From NCBI GenBank assembly GCA_039519185.1, contig CM076850.1, positions 85,852,270 through 85,916,269 of the forward strand: a stretch of 64,000 bases of DNA. The letters run 5' to 3'. This DNA comes from Astragalus membranaceus (Eukaryota; Streptophyta; Magnoliopsida; Fabales; Fabaceae). Position numbers and translations under genes: made by a program. The notes under the pieces were generated by a model, which was not told where the DNA came from, ran no database searches, and saw only the letters and a list, made by a program, of their open reading frames with translations. Positions 34,500-45,117 of the stretch are shown in pieces. Within the stretch, counting starts at the first letter, position 1, and every line of letters begins with the position of its first letter.

Positions 34500-36309
34500 T
34501 AATGCATTTTGGTTGGTGATAAATTCTATCTCACTAATATGTATCAAATAATATTATCACATCAATCCATATGACATCTACTAATATGCACGCACTAATT
34601 TAAAGTCTTCTAGACCAGGATATTTGATATCTTCTTGAGACACACATCATGTACTCAATAGAGATATAATTTATCATGATTTAATTAGCTAATTGATCGA
34701 TCTGCAGGTCGAGACAAAACTTTGTTTAGGAGAAATATTTATTTAAGATATTTCTCTATATCTTTAATACTTCTAGAATTTTCTATTTGGAGATCAACCA
34801 GAGAGGTTCAACCTCCAAATCCATCAAATATAATTTGAGGCCCTTCTAGAATTTTCTTTAAGCAATTTAAAATATGCATTGAGATGATTATACCTCATGT
34901 GCAGATAATATTATCCCATGGAGGGGATTATTTCAATTGGAGTAATCATCTTACGAGTCCAAACAGTCAATCTCGGGAAAAAAAAATTAGATCCTTCTGG
35001 GATCCTCATATAATCATGACTATCAAATAAGCCATACAAAAAGTTGTAACACATCCATCGTTGTATTTAAGCCTTTCAAAATTACTTGCAATCACTACAG
35101 GTGAATTTATCTTCAAAATCAAATGTTAAGTTTGTGCGAATACTTTAGAACATCGAGTCTAACTAGATTCACATCTTCGGCTGTATAGACTATAGGTCGG
35201 AAAAACGTTTTTCATTCCAAAGCAAGTTTAATTCCGCTTCAATTGCATTTTCCTATTTTGGCCAATCATTGCTTTGTCTAAATTCTTAATAGACTTTGGT
35301 CGATGATCCTCTTCATCATTTATCATATTTAGCGCTACATTATACACACACAAAATTGTCAACGTTGACTTTGTTTCGGTTCCATCATATTTCATTATTG
35401 ACATAATTTATTGAGATCTCATTTCCACAAATTTCAGGTACCTGATCAGTTCTTCTGGAACTTGAAAATTAATTATGTCAAATTACTCGTTAGGAGTTTC
35501 CATATCCTCTTTTGGGCCATATTGCTTTTAAACTCATTTCCTTGTTCTAAGGTTTTTATTCTTTAGAACCGACTAAACCACATGCTTCATGCGTGGTTAA
35601 GATTCATTTGCAACGTCTGAGTGTCCAACAGGGACATTAATTTTATTTGCGTATTGCACCCGGTGAATAATTTACAAATTAAATTTTGCAAATGAATTAT
35701 TCTTTGAACTTCTGGTTCACATTGGTTTATAAGAGGATCAAGATAAGATAATAATAATTTATTTCAACTAATACTAACTTCCAGCTACTTATCTCTCCCC
35801 CTAATGTTGGGAAAACAAATTCATCAAAATGATAATTAGCTGATTAAGCTATAAATACATCTCTGGCTATTGGCTCAACAAACTTTATGATGGATGGAGA
35901 TTCATATACTCATATATTCCCATCATTCTTTAAGGATCCATCAAAAATATCTTAGATGGAGAATATTAGGTCATTGGCCAAAAATCAATTGTAAAGGGGA
36001 GAACTTACAGATATATGTTAACTTATTGGCTTGATGCGTATCAATGTGTCAGCCTGCAAGATTGCCTGTTCCCAAGTAGAAATTGGAAGTTCCATCTCAT
36101 AAGTATTGGTCATATAATTAACTTTAGATGTCTAATGAATGGTTCTTCAGGACCATTTTATGAATGAACACATTCTATGTGATGTTCAATCTAAATTCTA
36201 ATAGTCATAAAATACTTATCAGATGCTTTCAACATAATTCACATGATAAGCTTTTACTCGAATTAGTTGAGCAAACAATCTCACAAACTTTTGGTTGTGA
36301 GTTGATGAC

Positions 36310-36354
<45 letters not shown>

Positions 36355-36650
36355 GCCATTTAGTTGATGCATCAATTAAAATCATAAAATATCTCGTGAT
36401 TGATGTGTTTGTTTACAAATATCACCTTATACACATTTTAGAAATGTGAGGGACTTATTCTTTCAAATTCTCAACTTCCTTTAGGAACTAGTAATACACA
36501 AAAGTTAATATATTGAAGAATCTTCGGGCTCTTCAATACATGTTCACTAAAATTTTTACCTATTTTTCGCATCATAATAGACCCGGGATGGCCCAACCTA
36601 TCTTGCCAACGATAAACTTATTATAATCCATAAACTTCTGGTTTAAGGTA
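34500..36650 (-). pseudogene. Copia pol remnants: reverse transcriptase, integrase, GAG-preintegrase
   Basis: On minus, about 36640-36540 reads WQDRLGHPGSIMMRKI, the GAG-preintegrase HxxLGHP motif with W-Q-D. About 36400-36370 gives a damaged FMILIDASTKW-like integrase stretch interrupted by an (AT)n run. About 35900-35820 gives ESPSIIKFVEPIARDVF, the integrase C-terminal region. 35440-35200 reads WNRNK..V and DHRPKSIKNLDKAMIGQNRK, the lead into reverse transcriptase, and about 35050 TMDVVTTFLYG. Stops and frameshifts occur throughout; none of this can be functional. Confidence 0.72.
36313..36353. repeat. (AT)n microsatellite inside the Copia integrase remnant
   Basis: About twenty AT units interrupt the integrase-like frame, producing a run of YI codons on either strand. 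Confidence 0.85.
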
Positions 36651-37439
36651 GCATGTGTTGTACTAATATGCATTTAGTATCAACCAAAAGAAACACAAGT
36701 ATATTTTTTTTTCTAATACACATTTGCATTTTCTAAAGTAAGTCTAATGATATACAGACATTGAAAATTTTCTCCATTTATTTTTCGATATGGTATATCC
36801 ACTTAGATGAATATCCTTGAAACTCAATTAGTTTCTATGAGACTGGAGAGAATATGACATCAATGTGTAAAACTTTGTTCTTCAAACTAGGTAACAATAC
36901 AATTAGCTCTTCTTGAGCCTTCAATTACATTTGCAAACTTTTGGTTGCAAGTTGATAATAAAAACACACATTACCATATGACTTTCTGGTAGTTTATATG
37001 CATTAAGAACACATGACACACAAAAATTTATTATATTGAAGAATCTTCTGGTCCTTCAAAAATATTAATATGTATCGTCATCTTTATATTAGAAAAATAT
37101 AATTGAATACATACTAAATAGTAAAATCATGTAGACTAGAATTCCAAGGGTAAGTAGTAGAAAGAGAAGTTACACTTAGAAAAATTAAACTTTGCCATAA
37201 TGTATATGAGTTACTACATCATTATTTTCATAAAAATAAAACCGCTACACCATTATGAGAAATAGTAAAAAATATAACCATAAATCATATATGTCAAAAA
37301 TAACCATAAATCATGATAATGGATTTTTTTTTATCATCATTCACATGCAGCACACTCAATATTTACCTTTCACATACAACATATCAACTTTTTTTTGTTA
37401 CATTATTTATAGAATACAAAGAAAATCATAAAGGATTAT

Positions 37440-38470
37440 CAAATGGGAAAAACAGACTTTTTGTTATGTTCTTCAAGAACTGGCCATAAACTTTTATAAA
37501 GGGTAATCAAAGAAAGTAATATTTTATGATCATATGTTCTTCAAAAACTTTATCTCACATCTAAACGATGACCAAAGATAAATCATACTTTATGTGATTT
37601 ATAATTTTATTCACTTCTGGGAATAAAGTTCAATCCATTATGTGATCTTTCACATTTTAATCATTCATAAGTCATTTGTTCAATCACAATTATGATTAAA
37701 TTTCCAAAATATTCTAAAAATATTTTCTCACTTTTGCTACCCCAGGAGCATATTTGAGTAGGATAAAGAAATACACTTCCCCTTTTTTTTTTTGTTTCAA
37801 GTAAAACTAAAATCAAAAAGATCTTTTAGATTATAATCATGGTCTAAAGATTTAGTTCTTCAAGAACTTGGCCACAAATTTTTCATTAGTGATAATTAAA
37901 AAAAATCATCATCCATGAAACAATCCTCCAGGGATGGTTGAATATTAAGATTTAGTTCTTCAAAATTTGACCACGAGTTTATATGATTACCATCATTCTT
38001 TGAACAATCCTCCACGGGTGGTTGAATAATAATTTTTTTTAAGTTCTTCAAGAACTATCACAAATATTCACATTTTGAGTAATCCTACAAGGATACTCGA
38101 ATATTCATTTTTTTCCAGTTCTTCAAGAACTATATATAACAAATCATCACAAACAATGACAAAGAAAAAATTTCTTTAAGCAATCCTATAGGGATGCTCG
38201 AATATTGAGTTTGTTTTTTCTTTTAGTTCTTCAAGAACTATATCACGAGACTAAGCATTGAAGAAAAAAAATGCTTTGAACAATCCTGCAGGGATTCTTG
38301 AATATTAAGTTTTATCTCTTCATTGAGTTCTTTGTGCAACCCTTCTAGGATGCTTGAATGATGAATTCTTCTGGAATTCATCAAGAATAGACAAACATGA
38401 TAGTTGTCCTTATGCAATCCAATAGGGATGCATGAATGTTGAATTCTTCAGGAATTCATCAAAAATAGAA
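37440..38470 (-). repeat. degenerate tandem repeats with palindromic boxes in the Copia 5' leader
   Basis: Between the 5' LTR and the coding part there are about seven units of roughly 80 bp. Each pairs an AGTTCTTCAAGAACT box, a near-perfect palindrome, with an AATCCTNYAGGGATNCTTGAAT box. Boxes are seen near 37475, 37858, 38042, 38119 and 38226, and near 37920, 38004, 38081, 38180, 38281, 38336 and 38416. Confidence 0.65.
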
Positions 38471-38670
38471 ACATGATAATCGTGGTAGCTAAATAAAATT
38501 CTCAATAAAATTCCTATATTAGCATGATAAAATAAAAGCTATAAGAAAACAAAACATGATAACACGAGTTAGATAAATTAACTATAAGATAGTAGAAGAA
38601 AACATATCTTTGCTAAATAGCCTACAAGCTTATTAAGCTATCATTTTGGTAGAGCTTCGTGCTGATAAAG

Positions 38671-38929
38671 TGTTATAAATAAACTCAAATAGAGCAAGAA
38701 CAAGAATAGAAGATGAGATAATAATAGAGCTATTGTATTGTACTCTTCAAAGGTGACATTTACATTGCCATATAAGTCCTATTTATAGAATACAAATCTT
38801 GTAACTTACAAGCCCAAAGTTAAGAGCAATAAGAATGAGTTAAAGCTCTTTCCTCATGGGAGTTATAGAGTATCCTAGGTAAGATGAAAGGACTAAGGAG
38901 AGATGAACATCCACCAATTATTCATAACA
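38671..38929 (-). repeat. 5' LTR of the Copia element
   Basis: On minus the LTR is followed at 38670 by CTTTATCAGCACGAAGCTCT, in the position of a primer-binding site. It contains TATCAG but is not the common full iMet site. The other side (38930 on) carries polypurine-like CTCCCCCTT again. Confidence 0.75.
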
Positions 38930-39014
38930 CTCCCCCTTAGATGTCCATTGAGAATATGCCTCATTAGAACCTTATTAAGAAAAAACCCAGTGGGAAAAAT
39001 TCTTAGTGAAGGAA

Positions 39015-39834
39015 TAGAGGAAATAAAAGAAAACGACAGGATGTAGAAATCTTATGTTAGACATTTTGTTTACTATTATGTATTTGAATTGATGTTTGAA
39101 CTCAATTTTGTTAACAACTTCTGTGCTAAACATTATGTTTCCCTTAATTCAATTTTGTTTGGGTTATCTTTGTTAAATTATAAGTAAAAATTAGAATCAA
39201 ATTAAAACCGAAAGGTGAATGAGTGGTGTATGTAATTTAGTTATGATGCTATTTATAAAACAATGCATATAAAATAATGGCAAAATGTTGTCTAGTTTTC
39301 ACCTTGTTTAAAATTTGTTAATTTTTTTTTATAAATTGGGTATCTTCTGCGCGCAAATGCAGACTAATCTCTCGAGCTGAGTAAGACCACAATGGACGGC
39401 AAAACTCCCCCTCAAGATATTTAAACTCTACTTAAAGGCAAAATTGGATTACAATTATAAACTCTACTTAATATATCCAACAAGTGAAAATTATTGCATA
39501 TAACATTCAATACAGTGAAAAACTATTTCTTAAGTTATGGCTACATGTTAACAATGTTCTTTGTTTCACTTTTTGGCAACATTATGTACTATCAACCCCT
39601 ATGGCAACATTCAAAATCTATCGCCTTAGATATGCTGGGAAAGTGTTGTCTAATAGTGTAGTTTAGGGGGCAGTTTTGAATAGTGTGCCCAAAAGCCTAG
39701 AAAACCATTGCCTTAGTCAAAAGGTAGCAGTCGCATAGAATACACTTGAAAAGTGTTGCTTTAGTCTTAGGCAACATTTTCACAGTTCTAACAACATTTT
39801 TCAACTGTTGCTAAAAAGGAAAAATGTTGTAGTG
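39015..39834. other. right-hand unique part of CACTA-B
   Basis: Non-coding DNA with repeated AATGTTGC, GGCAACATT and AAAGTGTTG words toward the terminus (about 39560-39834), consistent with CACTA subterminal motifs. No gene is recognised. Confidence 0.5.
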
Positions 39835-40380
39835 AACCATTGAGATCTTGCAAGTGTTTCCAGGACATACTCTCCTCAACTTTGCTGCATACCTCCATAA
39901 GAAAGTATACTGTTTGGTTGCATCACCTTCAACTATTTCTTTTGCCATTTGTTTTGCCCTCCAAGCTCTACCAGACAGAATTCCAGCCTTGTAGTTTACT
40001 TTACTATCAGCCTTGATATGTCTCTCACCTTCACAGTATCAGTGGTTCATAATTTTTTAGCCACTGACTTTGCCACCCACCTTGACTTAGCATTACTGTA
40101 CTTAAGACTCTAGCACATTAAGACTCTAGCACATGGTGATCCCCTTACTCAAAACATTTGAAAACACGAGATAGAAAGTACAAAAATTAAAGAGACCACA
40201 TGCAAACCTGTCTTCTTCGAAAAAGAGACCTTGACTTGGAACTCGTCGTACCATTCTTTGTCTTCGTACTCGTCTTATTGGCCGCGAGCTCCCTCTTTGT
40301 CCCCTTCTTGACACAGGTCAATGAGGACCTTAGAATGTGAGGACGAAAGTGAGAGCAAAATGTGTAGTTACGCCATCTCA
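39835..40380 (-). pseudogene. MULE transposase, N-terminal part
   Basis: On minus, just before the CACTA-B junction, the frame reads KVNYKAGILSGRAWRAKQMA then KEIVEGDATKQYTFLWRYAA and PGNTCKI. This is the segment that precedes the MULE catalytic domain in MuDR-type transposases (AWRA...A...EG....QY..L..Y..EL...NPGST). With CACTA-B removed it continues straight into 13248. Upstream the sequence has WVAKSVAKKL and a stop, then an acidic stretch near 40200-40300 (DEYEDKEWYDEF). Start codon and exon borders are not resolvable. Confidence 0.65.
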
Positions 40381-40429
40381 CAGTAAACTAACATTGTTAA
40401 TCAAAAACTAACAACAGAGACCTCACTAT

Positions 40430-40854
40430 AATGGGGTGTTTGTTTGGGAGACTTAAAGAGGATTCAAAGGAATCTAGGTTTGGAATGAAAGATTCCTATG
40501 TTTGTTTGAGAAAGAAGAAAAATACATTCCAAGGAATGTTACTTGGTCTGGATGCCATCCAAAAATAGTGGTAATCTTTCATTCCAGGATAGGGGGTTTC
40601 AACTTTTGGAACAAAATTACATTCCTAACCCCCACTTATCTCACTCACCCACTACCTTCCCGAAAGCAAAATTAGAGCCTGCCTGAAACGAAACCATCAT
40701 AGCCTGCGATATCAGTGTACTTTCCTTGCTTTGCTTTTTTCTTCTATGTATTCATAGTTGTCGTTTTTCGTCTTTGTTATTTTGATAACTCGTTTTTCTT
40801 CTTTCCTTTCATGTATGTCTTCTATGTATTCATGTATGTCTTTTATTTTTTATG

Positions 40855-40897
<43 letters not shown>

Positions 40898-41125
40898 CAT
40901 TATTACAAAAGATTATTGTAAAAAAATATAAGTTAATAATCACTTTAATTTTATACTTTTATATCACCTTTAATAACTTAGAAAGTTAAAATAACATGTT
41001 ATATAAAAAGGGGTATTTTGATAATTACAATGTTTATTCCCAGGAATGTATGGTACGAACCAAACAAATTTATAAATTGTTCCCAAGAATTGGATTCACG
41101 AGCTTGTAACCAACCAAACATGTTT
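40430..41125. other. possible small MITE within the MULE (weak)
   Basis: The left edge has GGGTGTTTGTTTGGGAG and the right, reversed, CATGTTTGGTTGGTTAC; both are common starts of plant MITEs. The similarity is short and I see no target duplication. The block includes a (TA)n tract and no coding sequence. Confidence 0.28.
40857..40894. repeat. (TA)n microsatellite
   Basis: About eighteen TA units in the non-coding right part of the MULE. Confidence 0.9.
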
Positions 41126-41284
41126 TAGAAAATACTCAGCAATCACATTTCCAGTCATCAACCCATTAAATGGATCTCAGTACCTCGGGGGATTCGTCGC
41201 TGCAATTACCTGCGAGGGGATACCTTGGTTTACCAAAAGATTCCTGAGCATGTGTTTCCTTGAAATGTAATTTTGAAACAAATG

Positions 41285-41423
41285 CCCCCTAAACGTTTCA
41301 TATTTGCAGGGGCTTCTTTAAAACTTTTTTTTTTGACAATAAGGCATTGAAGGGCTTCTATAAAACTTAGGGACTAAACTAGATAATGATTATATTTGCA
41401 GAGATTAAACATATATTTAAACC
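41285..41423 (-). repeat. right terminal inverted repeat of the MULE
   Basis: It is the reverse complement counterpart of 3171-3290; the outermost bases read AAACATATATTTAAACC on plus. TTAACTTTT follows as the target duplication. Confidence 0.8.
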
Positions 41424-42000
41424 TTAACTTTTTTTCTTAATTTGCAGACCATAAAATACTCTCTAAAATATGAGAAAGAAAAAATATGGTACAAAGTGGT
41501 TTCTGATTAACTAAAGTGGTTTCTGATTAGCTGAAATGCCTGCTTTTTTCTACTACTACACTTGTTTGTATCTACTTTCAATTTAATAAAAACATATCCT
41601 AGCACATTTACATTTTTAGACATCACCAAATTTTGACATTTGTCACAATTTAGGGGTAAAATAGAGAACTCACCACATAAAGGCAAAACGCTACAGTACC
41701 GCAACAGTACGCTACAGTGCAAATTCTGACGCGCTACAGTACCAATTCTGACGCGCTACAGTACCAATACAGTTTTTTTATTTTATTTTTTAAAAAACTG
41801 ATTTTAAAAAAAAACTGATAAATATTTTTTTAAAAAAAATGAATTTTTTAAAATTTTTTTTATTCACTGTTTTTTTAAAAAAAATTTAAAACCGTTTGTC
41901 AATATTTTTATAAAAACAATTAGTCACTATAAATCAATTATTCACTATATTTATAATCTACTCAAACTACTAAAATTAATAAAACAATTAGTCACTATAA
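41424..42000. other. host-like DNA with CTACAGTACC repeats
   Basis: No gene is seen. At about 41688-41772 the words CGCTACAGTRC and CCAATTCTGACGCGCTACAG repeat in tandem (unit about 22 bp, three to four copies). Poly-A/T-rich DNA follows. Confidence 0.55.
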
Positions 42001-42179
42001 ATCAATTAGCCACTATCCTTGTCAAAAAAAGAACTGTAAAAAACTTTAACCCGTACCAAAAATTACAAAATAACTAATAAAATTAATCAATTTAAGTACT
42101 TTTGTTAAAATCAATCAATTTAACCACTACCAAAAATTACCAAATAACTATTTTAATATTACTAAAAAGGAGTAAAATG

Positions 42180-42262
42180 GTAACGAGAGCGGCAACGAGA
42201 GCGCCAATGGGAGTGGCAACGAAAGCGCCAACGGGAGAGGCAACGGGAGTGGCAACGATAGA
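42180..42262 (+). repeat. 12-bp minisatellite, block 1
   Basis: Consensus GCMAACGRGAGY with variants (GCCAATGGGAGT, GCAACGAAAGC), about seven units. Confidence 0.75.
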
Positions 42263-42720
42263 GGGAAAACAAAGTGAGGGACAAACAACTGATTGAAAAC
42301 TGCAATCAGAAGCTGCAACAGACGCAGCAAAAGGACAAAAAACAGCAGAATTTTAAAAACAACTTTTTTTTCCAGTTTTTCTTTCCATAAAATAATCACT
42401 TTTTTGTCAATTTTTTTACTAAAAACATAATGTTTTTTAACTATTTCTATATTTTACTCAAACTACTAAAATTAATCAATTTAACTACTACCAATTGTAA
42501 AAAAAACCATACCTCTAACAATAGTTTCAAAATTATTTATTCCAAAAAAATAAATTATTAAATTAATATTACACTCAATAATTAAATAAATTAAAATTTT
42601 CTATTTATTATAATCTCTATTAAAACTACTAAAATTAATCAAATTTTTCATGTAATAAATAAAATCAATTTAACCACTAACAATTGTAATATTAAATAAT
42701 ATAGAAACAAAGGAGAAACA

Positions 42721-43060
42721 TGTGGCAACGGGAGCGGCAACGAGAGACTGACAACGAGATCGGCAACAGGAGTGCCAACAAGAGAGCGAACGAGAGCGCC
42801 AACGAGAGTGCCAACAAGAGAGGGAAGGAAAGCGACGGGGCTGCATATTTTACCTTTTACTCCATTATTAATATTATAAGAAGATACCGACTTTGTTTTA
42901 ACTTTTTGCAACACAACTATTTTAGTAAATTCACCCCTAAAAGACAAAATTTGCAACACAACGAGAGCGGCAATGCGAGACTGGCAATAGAATCGACAAC
43001 GAGAGCGACAACGGGAACAGGAGTGGGAACGAGAGAGACAAGGAGAGCGCCAACGTGGGT
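42721..43060 (+). repeat. 12-bp minisatellite, blocks 2 and 3
   Basis: Two blocks (42721-42838 and 42960-43060) of GCAACGAGAGCG/GCCAACGAGAGT units, each ending just before GCATATTTTA, separated by about 120 bp of unique DNA. Confidence 0.75.
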
Positions 43061-43289
43061 GCATATTTTAAAAAATCTTATTTTCTTTTTTCTTCATTTT
43101 TACTCCATCTAAAATTTATTATTTACTATAATCTCTCTATTAAAACTATTCAAATCAATCAATTTAACCACTAAGAATTATTATATAAATACAACTTTAG
43201 CCACTACCAAACTTTACAAACTAACTTACTTATAATTAAACGAATATGATTTAATTAATATTAAATCATATAGAAAAATATGAGTTAAC

Positions 43290-43432
43290 ATGTGGCAACA
43301 GGAGCGACAACGAGAGACTGGCAATGGTAGCTGCAACGGGAGTGGCAACCAGAGAGGTAACGAGAGCGTCAACGGGAGTGCCAATGGGAGGGCCAACGAG
43401 GATGCAAATGGGAGTGTCAACGGGGATGCATA
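43290..43432 (+). repeat. 12-bp minisatellite, block 4
   Basis: About eleven units of the same GCAACGGGAGTG/GCCAACGAGGAT family, ending at GGGGATGCATATTTTACC. Confidence 0.75.
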
Positions 43433-43693
43433 TTTTACCTCTAATGTCTAAATACATTATTATGGATCAATGTAATTCTGATTGTCAATCTCCTTTAATT
43501 TCTTCGACTCAATATAATTTTAATTTGTATCTTATCTGACATAATACCTATCTCTTTCCACTTTGAATTTCAAATCATACATTTTGGACATTGTTCACAA
43601 CTTATGATTATCTTCCCAATTACTATTATGACTTCATGGCAATACACCGACCATACAATATCACTCATGCGTATGCACGGGTAAAATGCTAGT

Positions 43694-43935
43694 TTACGAT
43701 GAAATGAAGTTATTTTCTTGCCTTATTAATGTGATAGCGCGTGATGTAGACACTAAACACTACAATGAGTGAGTGATAAGTTTTGTTTGGTAATCTTCCT
43801 CCAGTAGTATCCAGACATCTACTTCCCTCTTCCCCACCTCATCACGTAACGATCTTCCCACCTTTCTAAATGACACACTTTTTCTTTGTCTTTCTGCACT
43901 CTCCAATGGCCATCTCTTCATTCTCCAAATAGTTT
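43694..43935 (+). other. spacer between the two opposed Helitron-like ends, possible host gene start
   Basis: About 240 bp unlike the flanking arms. Near its right end a CT-rich leader (CTTTGTCTTTCTGCACTCTC) is followed by CAATGGCCATCTCTTCATTC, a good plant start context, giving MAISSFSK before the opposite arm begins. It could be the 5' end of a host gene cut by the insertion. Eight codons are too few to name it. Confidence 0.3.
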
Positions 43936-44321
43936 TTAACCCGTGCGAATGTACGGGTGATACTGTATGGTCGGTATATTGTCATGAAGTCATAATAGTA
44001 ACACTACAAGAAAATCGCTCATTTGCGATGGCAATTTTCGTCGCAACTGGACCTTTTTCCTTGGCAAATGGAAATTTGCGACGGAAGTTGCGACGGACGA
44101 AGAGTCGTGGCAAAACAGCTCATCGCAAAGCGTTTGCGATGAAACTCCCCGTCGCAAATAATCCGTCGCAAATTCGTCGCAAATCCGTCGCATATATCCG
44201 TGGCAAAGTCATCGCAAACTCTGACAACTTTTCGTCGCAAAGCCGTCGCAAATCCGTCAGAAATTTTAAAAAAAGAAAAAAAAAATTATACCTCCAAAAT
44301 ACTATTTAGTAGTTATATTTT

Positions 44322-44712
44322 TTTTTTGTGAGAAAAAAGGGGAAACACCCCCAAAAGAACCAGAACAACTACAAAGAGGCCATCCTCATCTTATCCTCAC
44401 TTAACAGAGAAGAAATCAAATGAGGGGTAGAGTCGTAATAAACAAAATTACAATTAGATATTAAACTAAACTTAGCCAAGCAGTCTGCCACCTTGTTGAT
44501 TTCCCTCGGAATTTTAGACCAACTAACTTCACAAGTGCTCTTAACAGCCTTCAAAGTACCGTCGATAATAGAGAATTGACAGCAATTGAACCACCAACTA
44601 GAAAATCAATGGCTCTCTGCGAATCAGATTCCATAACCACCTTCACGAATTGCTTCTCCATAGCCATCGACACTCCCTGAAACAACGCCCAACTACAAAT
44701 GACATGCAAAAC
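44322..44712 (-). mobile_element. 5'-truncated LINE with RNase H-like domain end and poly-A tail
   Basis: The minus strand encodes VVMESDSQRAIDFLVGG, then VSWSKIPREINKVADCLAKF and a C-terminal SEDKMRMASL. This is the ESDS..A and NKVAD.LAK pattern of the RNase H-like domain at the end of plant L1-type LINE polyproteins. A short 3' UTR and an A run on minus (44322-44332) follow, as in LINE insertions. A nonsense change interrupts the frame around 44555. Truncation at the 5' side is typical of reverse transcription stopping early. The same domain occurs in stand-alone genes, but the poly-A supports a LINE. Confidence 0.6.
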
Positions 44713-45117
44713 TACAAATTAAAGAGGGATTATATTCATCAGCCAAACTATCAAGTTGTAGAAGAGAGTGATTGAACAGAAAGCAAGACGATAAACCCAC
44801 AACACAAGTCAATTTGGTTTTATGTCAAGAAGATTAACCATGGAAACTATATACTTACTATGCAGATTGATGGAGAGATATTCAAGGTATAAAAAAGATT
44901 AGCATTTAGCACATGGTTTTTATTGATTTGGGCCATAGATGTATCCCCCATTTACAGAGAAGATGGTAATATCTCATTTAAGGTGGTCCGGTTTGGCCAT
45001 AGATGGAGAGGACTTGTAAAAGCATCAGAAATGGTAAAGTCCCCCAAGTGACGTATGAATACAATACTTAGAAATAGAAGAAGAGTAAGAAACCTCAGTA
45101 AAATTTCCAAGAGGTCT

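Larger units (their letters stand above)
33683..39014 (-). mobile_element. Copia-type LTR retrotransposon, degenerate, with an extra internal piece
   Basis: Two 259-bp LTRs (33683-33941 and 38671-38929) start TGTTATAAATAAACTC and end TTCATAACA on the plus strand. The element runs on minus: polypurine AAGGGGGAG lies beside the left LTR. Coding remnants in Copia order on minus are GAG-preintegrase, integrase, then reverse transcriptase. Beyond the right LTR, 38930-39014 repeats the polypurine-side interior (33942-34026), so the locus carries more than one simple copy. No matching 5-bp duplication was found. Confidence 0.8.
13249..39834. mobile_element. CACTA-B: CACTA element enlarged to 26.6 kb by nested elements
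   Basis: Left end CACTACAACATTTATTG at 13249; right end, reversed, CACTACAACATTTTTCC at 39834. Both sides carry the 3-bp duplication AAC (13246-13248, 39835-39837), and removing the element joins two collinear parts of the MULE transposase. Its own DNA is only 13249-13363, 33643-33682 and about 39015-39834, so it was under 1 kb before insertions. The right subterminal region carries AATGTTGC/GCAACATT words. No captured gene or transposase belongs to it directly. Confidence 0.83.
3171..41423 (-). mobile_element. MULE (Mutator-like) transposon expanded to about 38 kb by nested insertions
   Basis: The left end starts GGCTTAAATATATGTTT at 3171 and the right end, read on the minus strand from 41423, starts GGTTTAAATATATGTTT. 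Similarity continues about 120-140 bp inward (AGTTTRGTCCCT, a poly-A run, AARCCCCTRCAAATAT). The flanking 9-mers are TTAATTTTT (3162-3170) and TTAACTTTT (41424-41432), an 8/9 match to the 9-bp duplication typical of Mutator elements. Inside are a MULE transposase gene in pieces on the minus strand and a GRF-zinc-finger gene on plus. Excluding inserted elements, the original transposon was roughly 5 kb. Confidence 0.85.
42000..43693 (+). mobile_element. Helitron-like element or foldback arm, left copy
   Basis: The 3' end has a GC-rich short stem region (GTATGCACGGGT), then TAAAATGCTAG at 43693 followed by T, resembling the Helitron 3' signature of hairpin plus CTRR before T. The body has AT-rich DNA and four blocks of a 12-bp minisatellite. 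The last 180 bp and the first minisatellite block have an inverted counterpart at 43936-44001 plus 63452-64000. No Rep/helicase frame exists. The 5' end could not be fixed, so the start is approximate. A foldback transposon is the alternative. Confidence 0.45.

Noticed and set aside
40430..41125. Full MITE call for the GGGTGTTTGTTTGG block
   Set aside because: Terminal similarity is short and imperfect and no target duplication is visible; kept only as a weak feature.
42102..43112. Frames rich in T/A/G or N/S/A/R over the minisatellites
   Set aside because: The 12-bp unit keeps any frame open; periodicity rather than coding.
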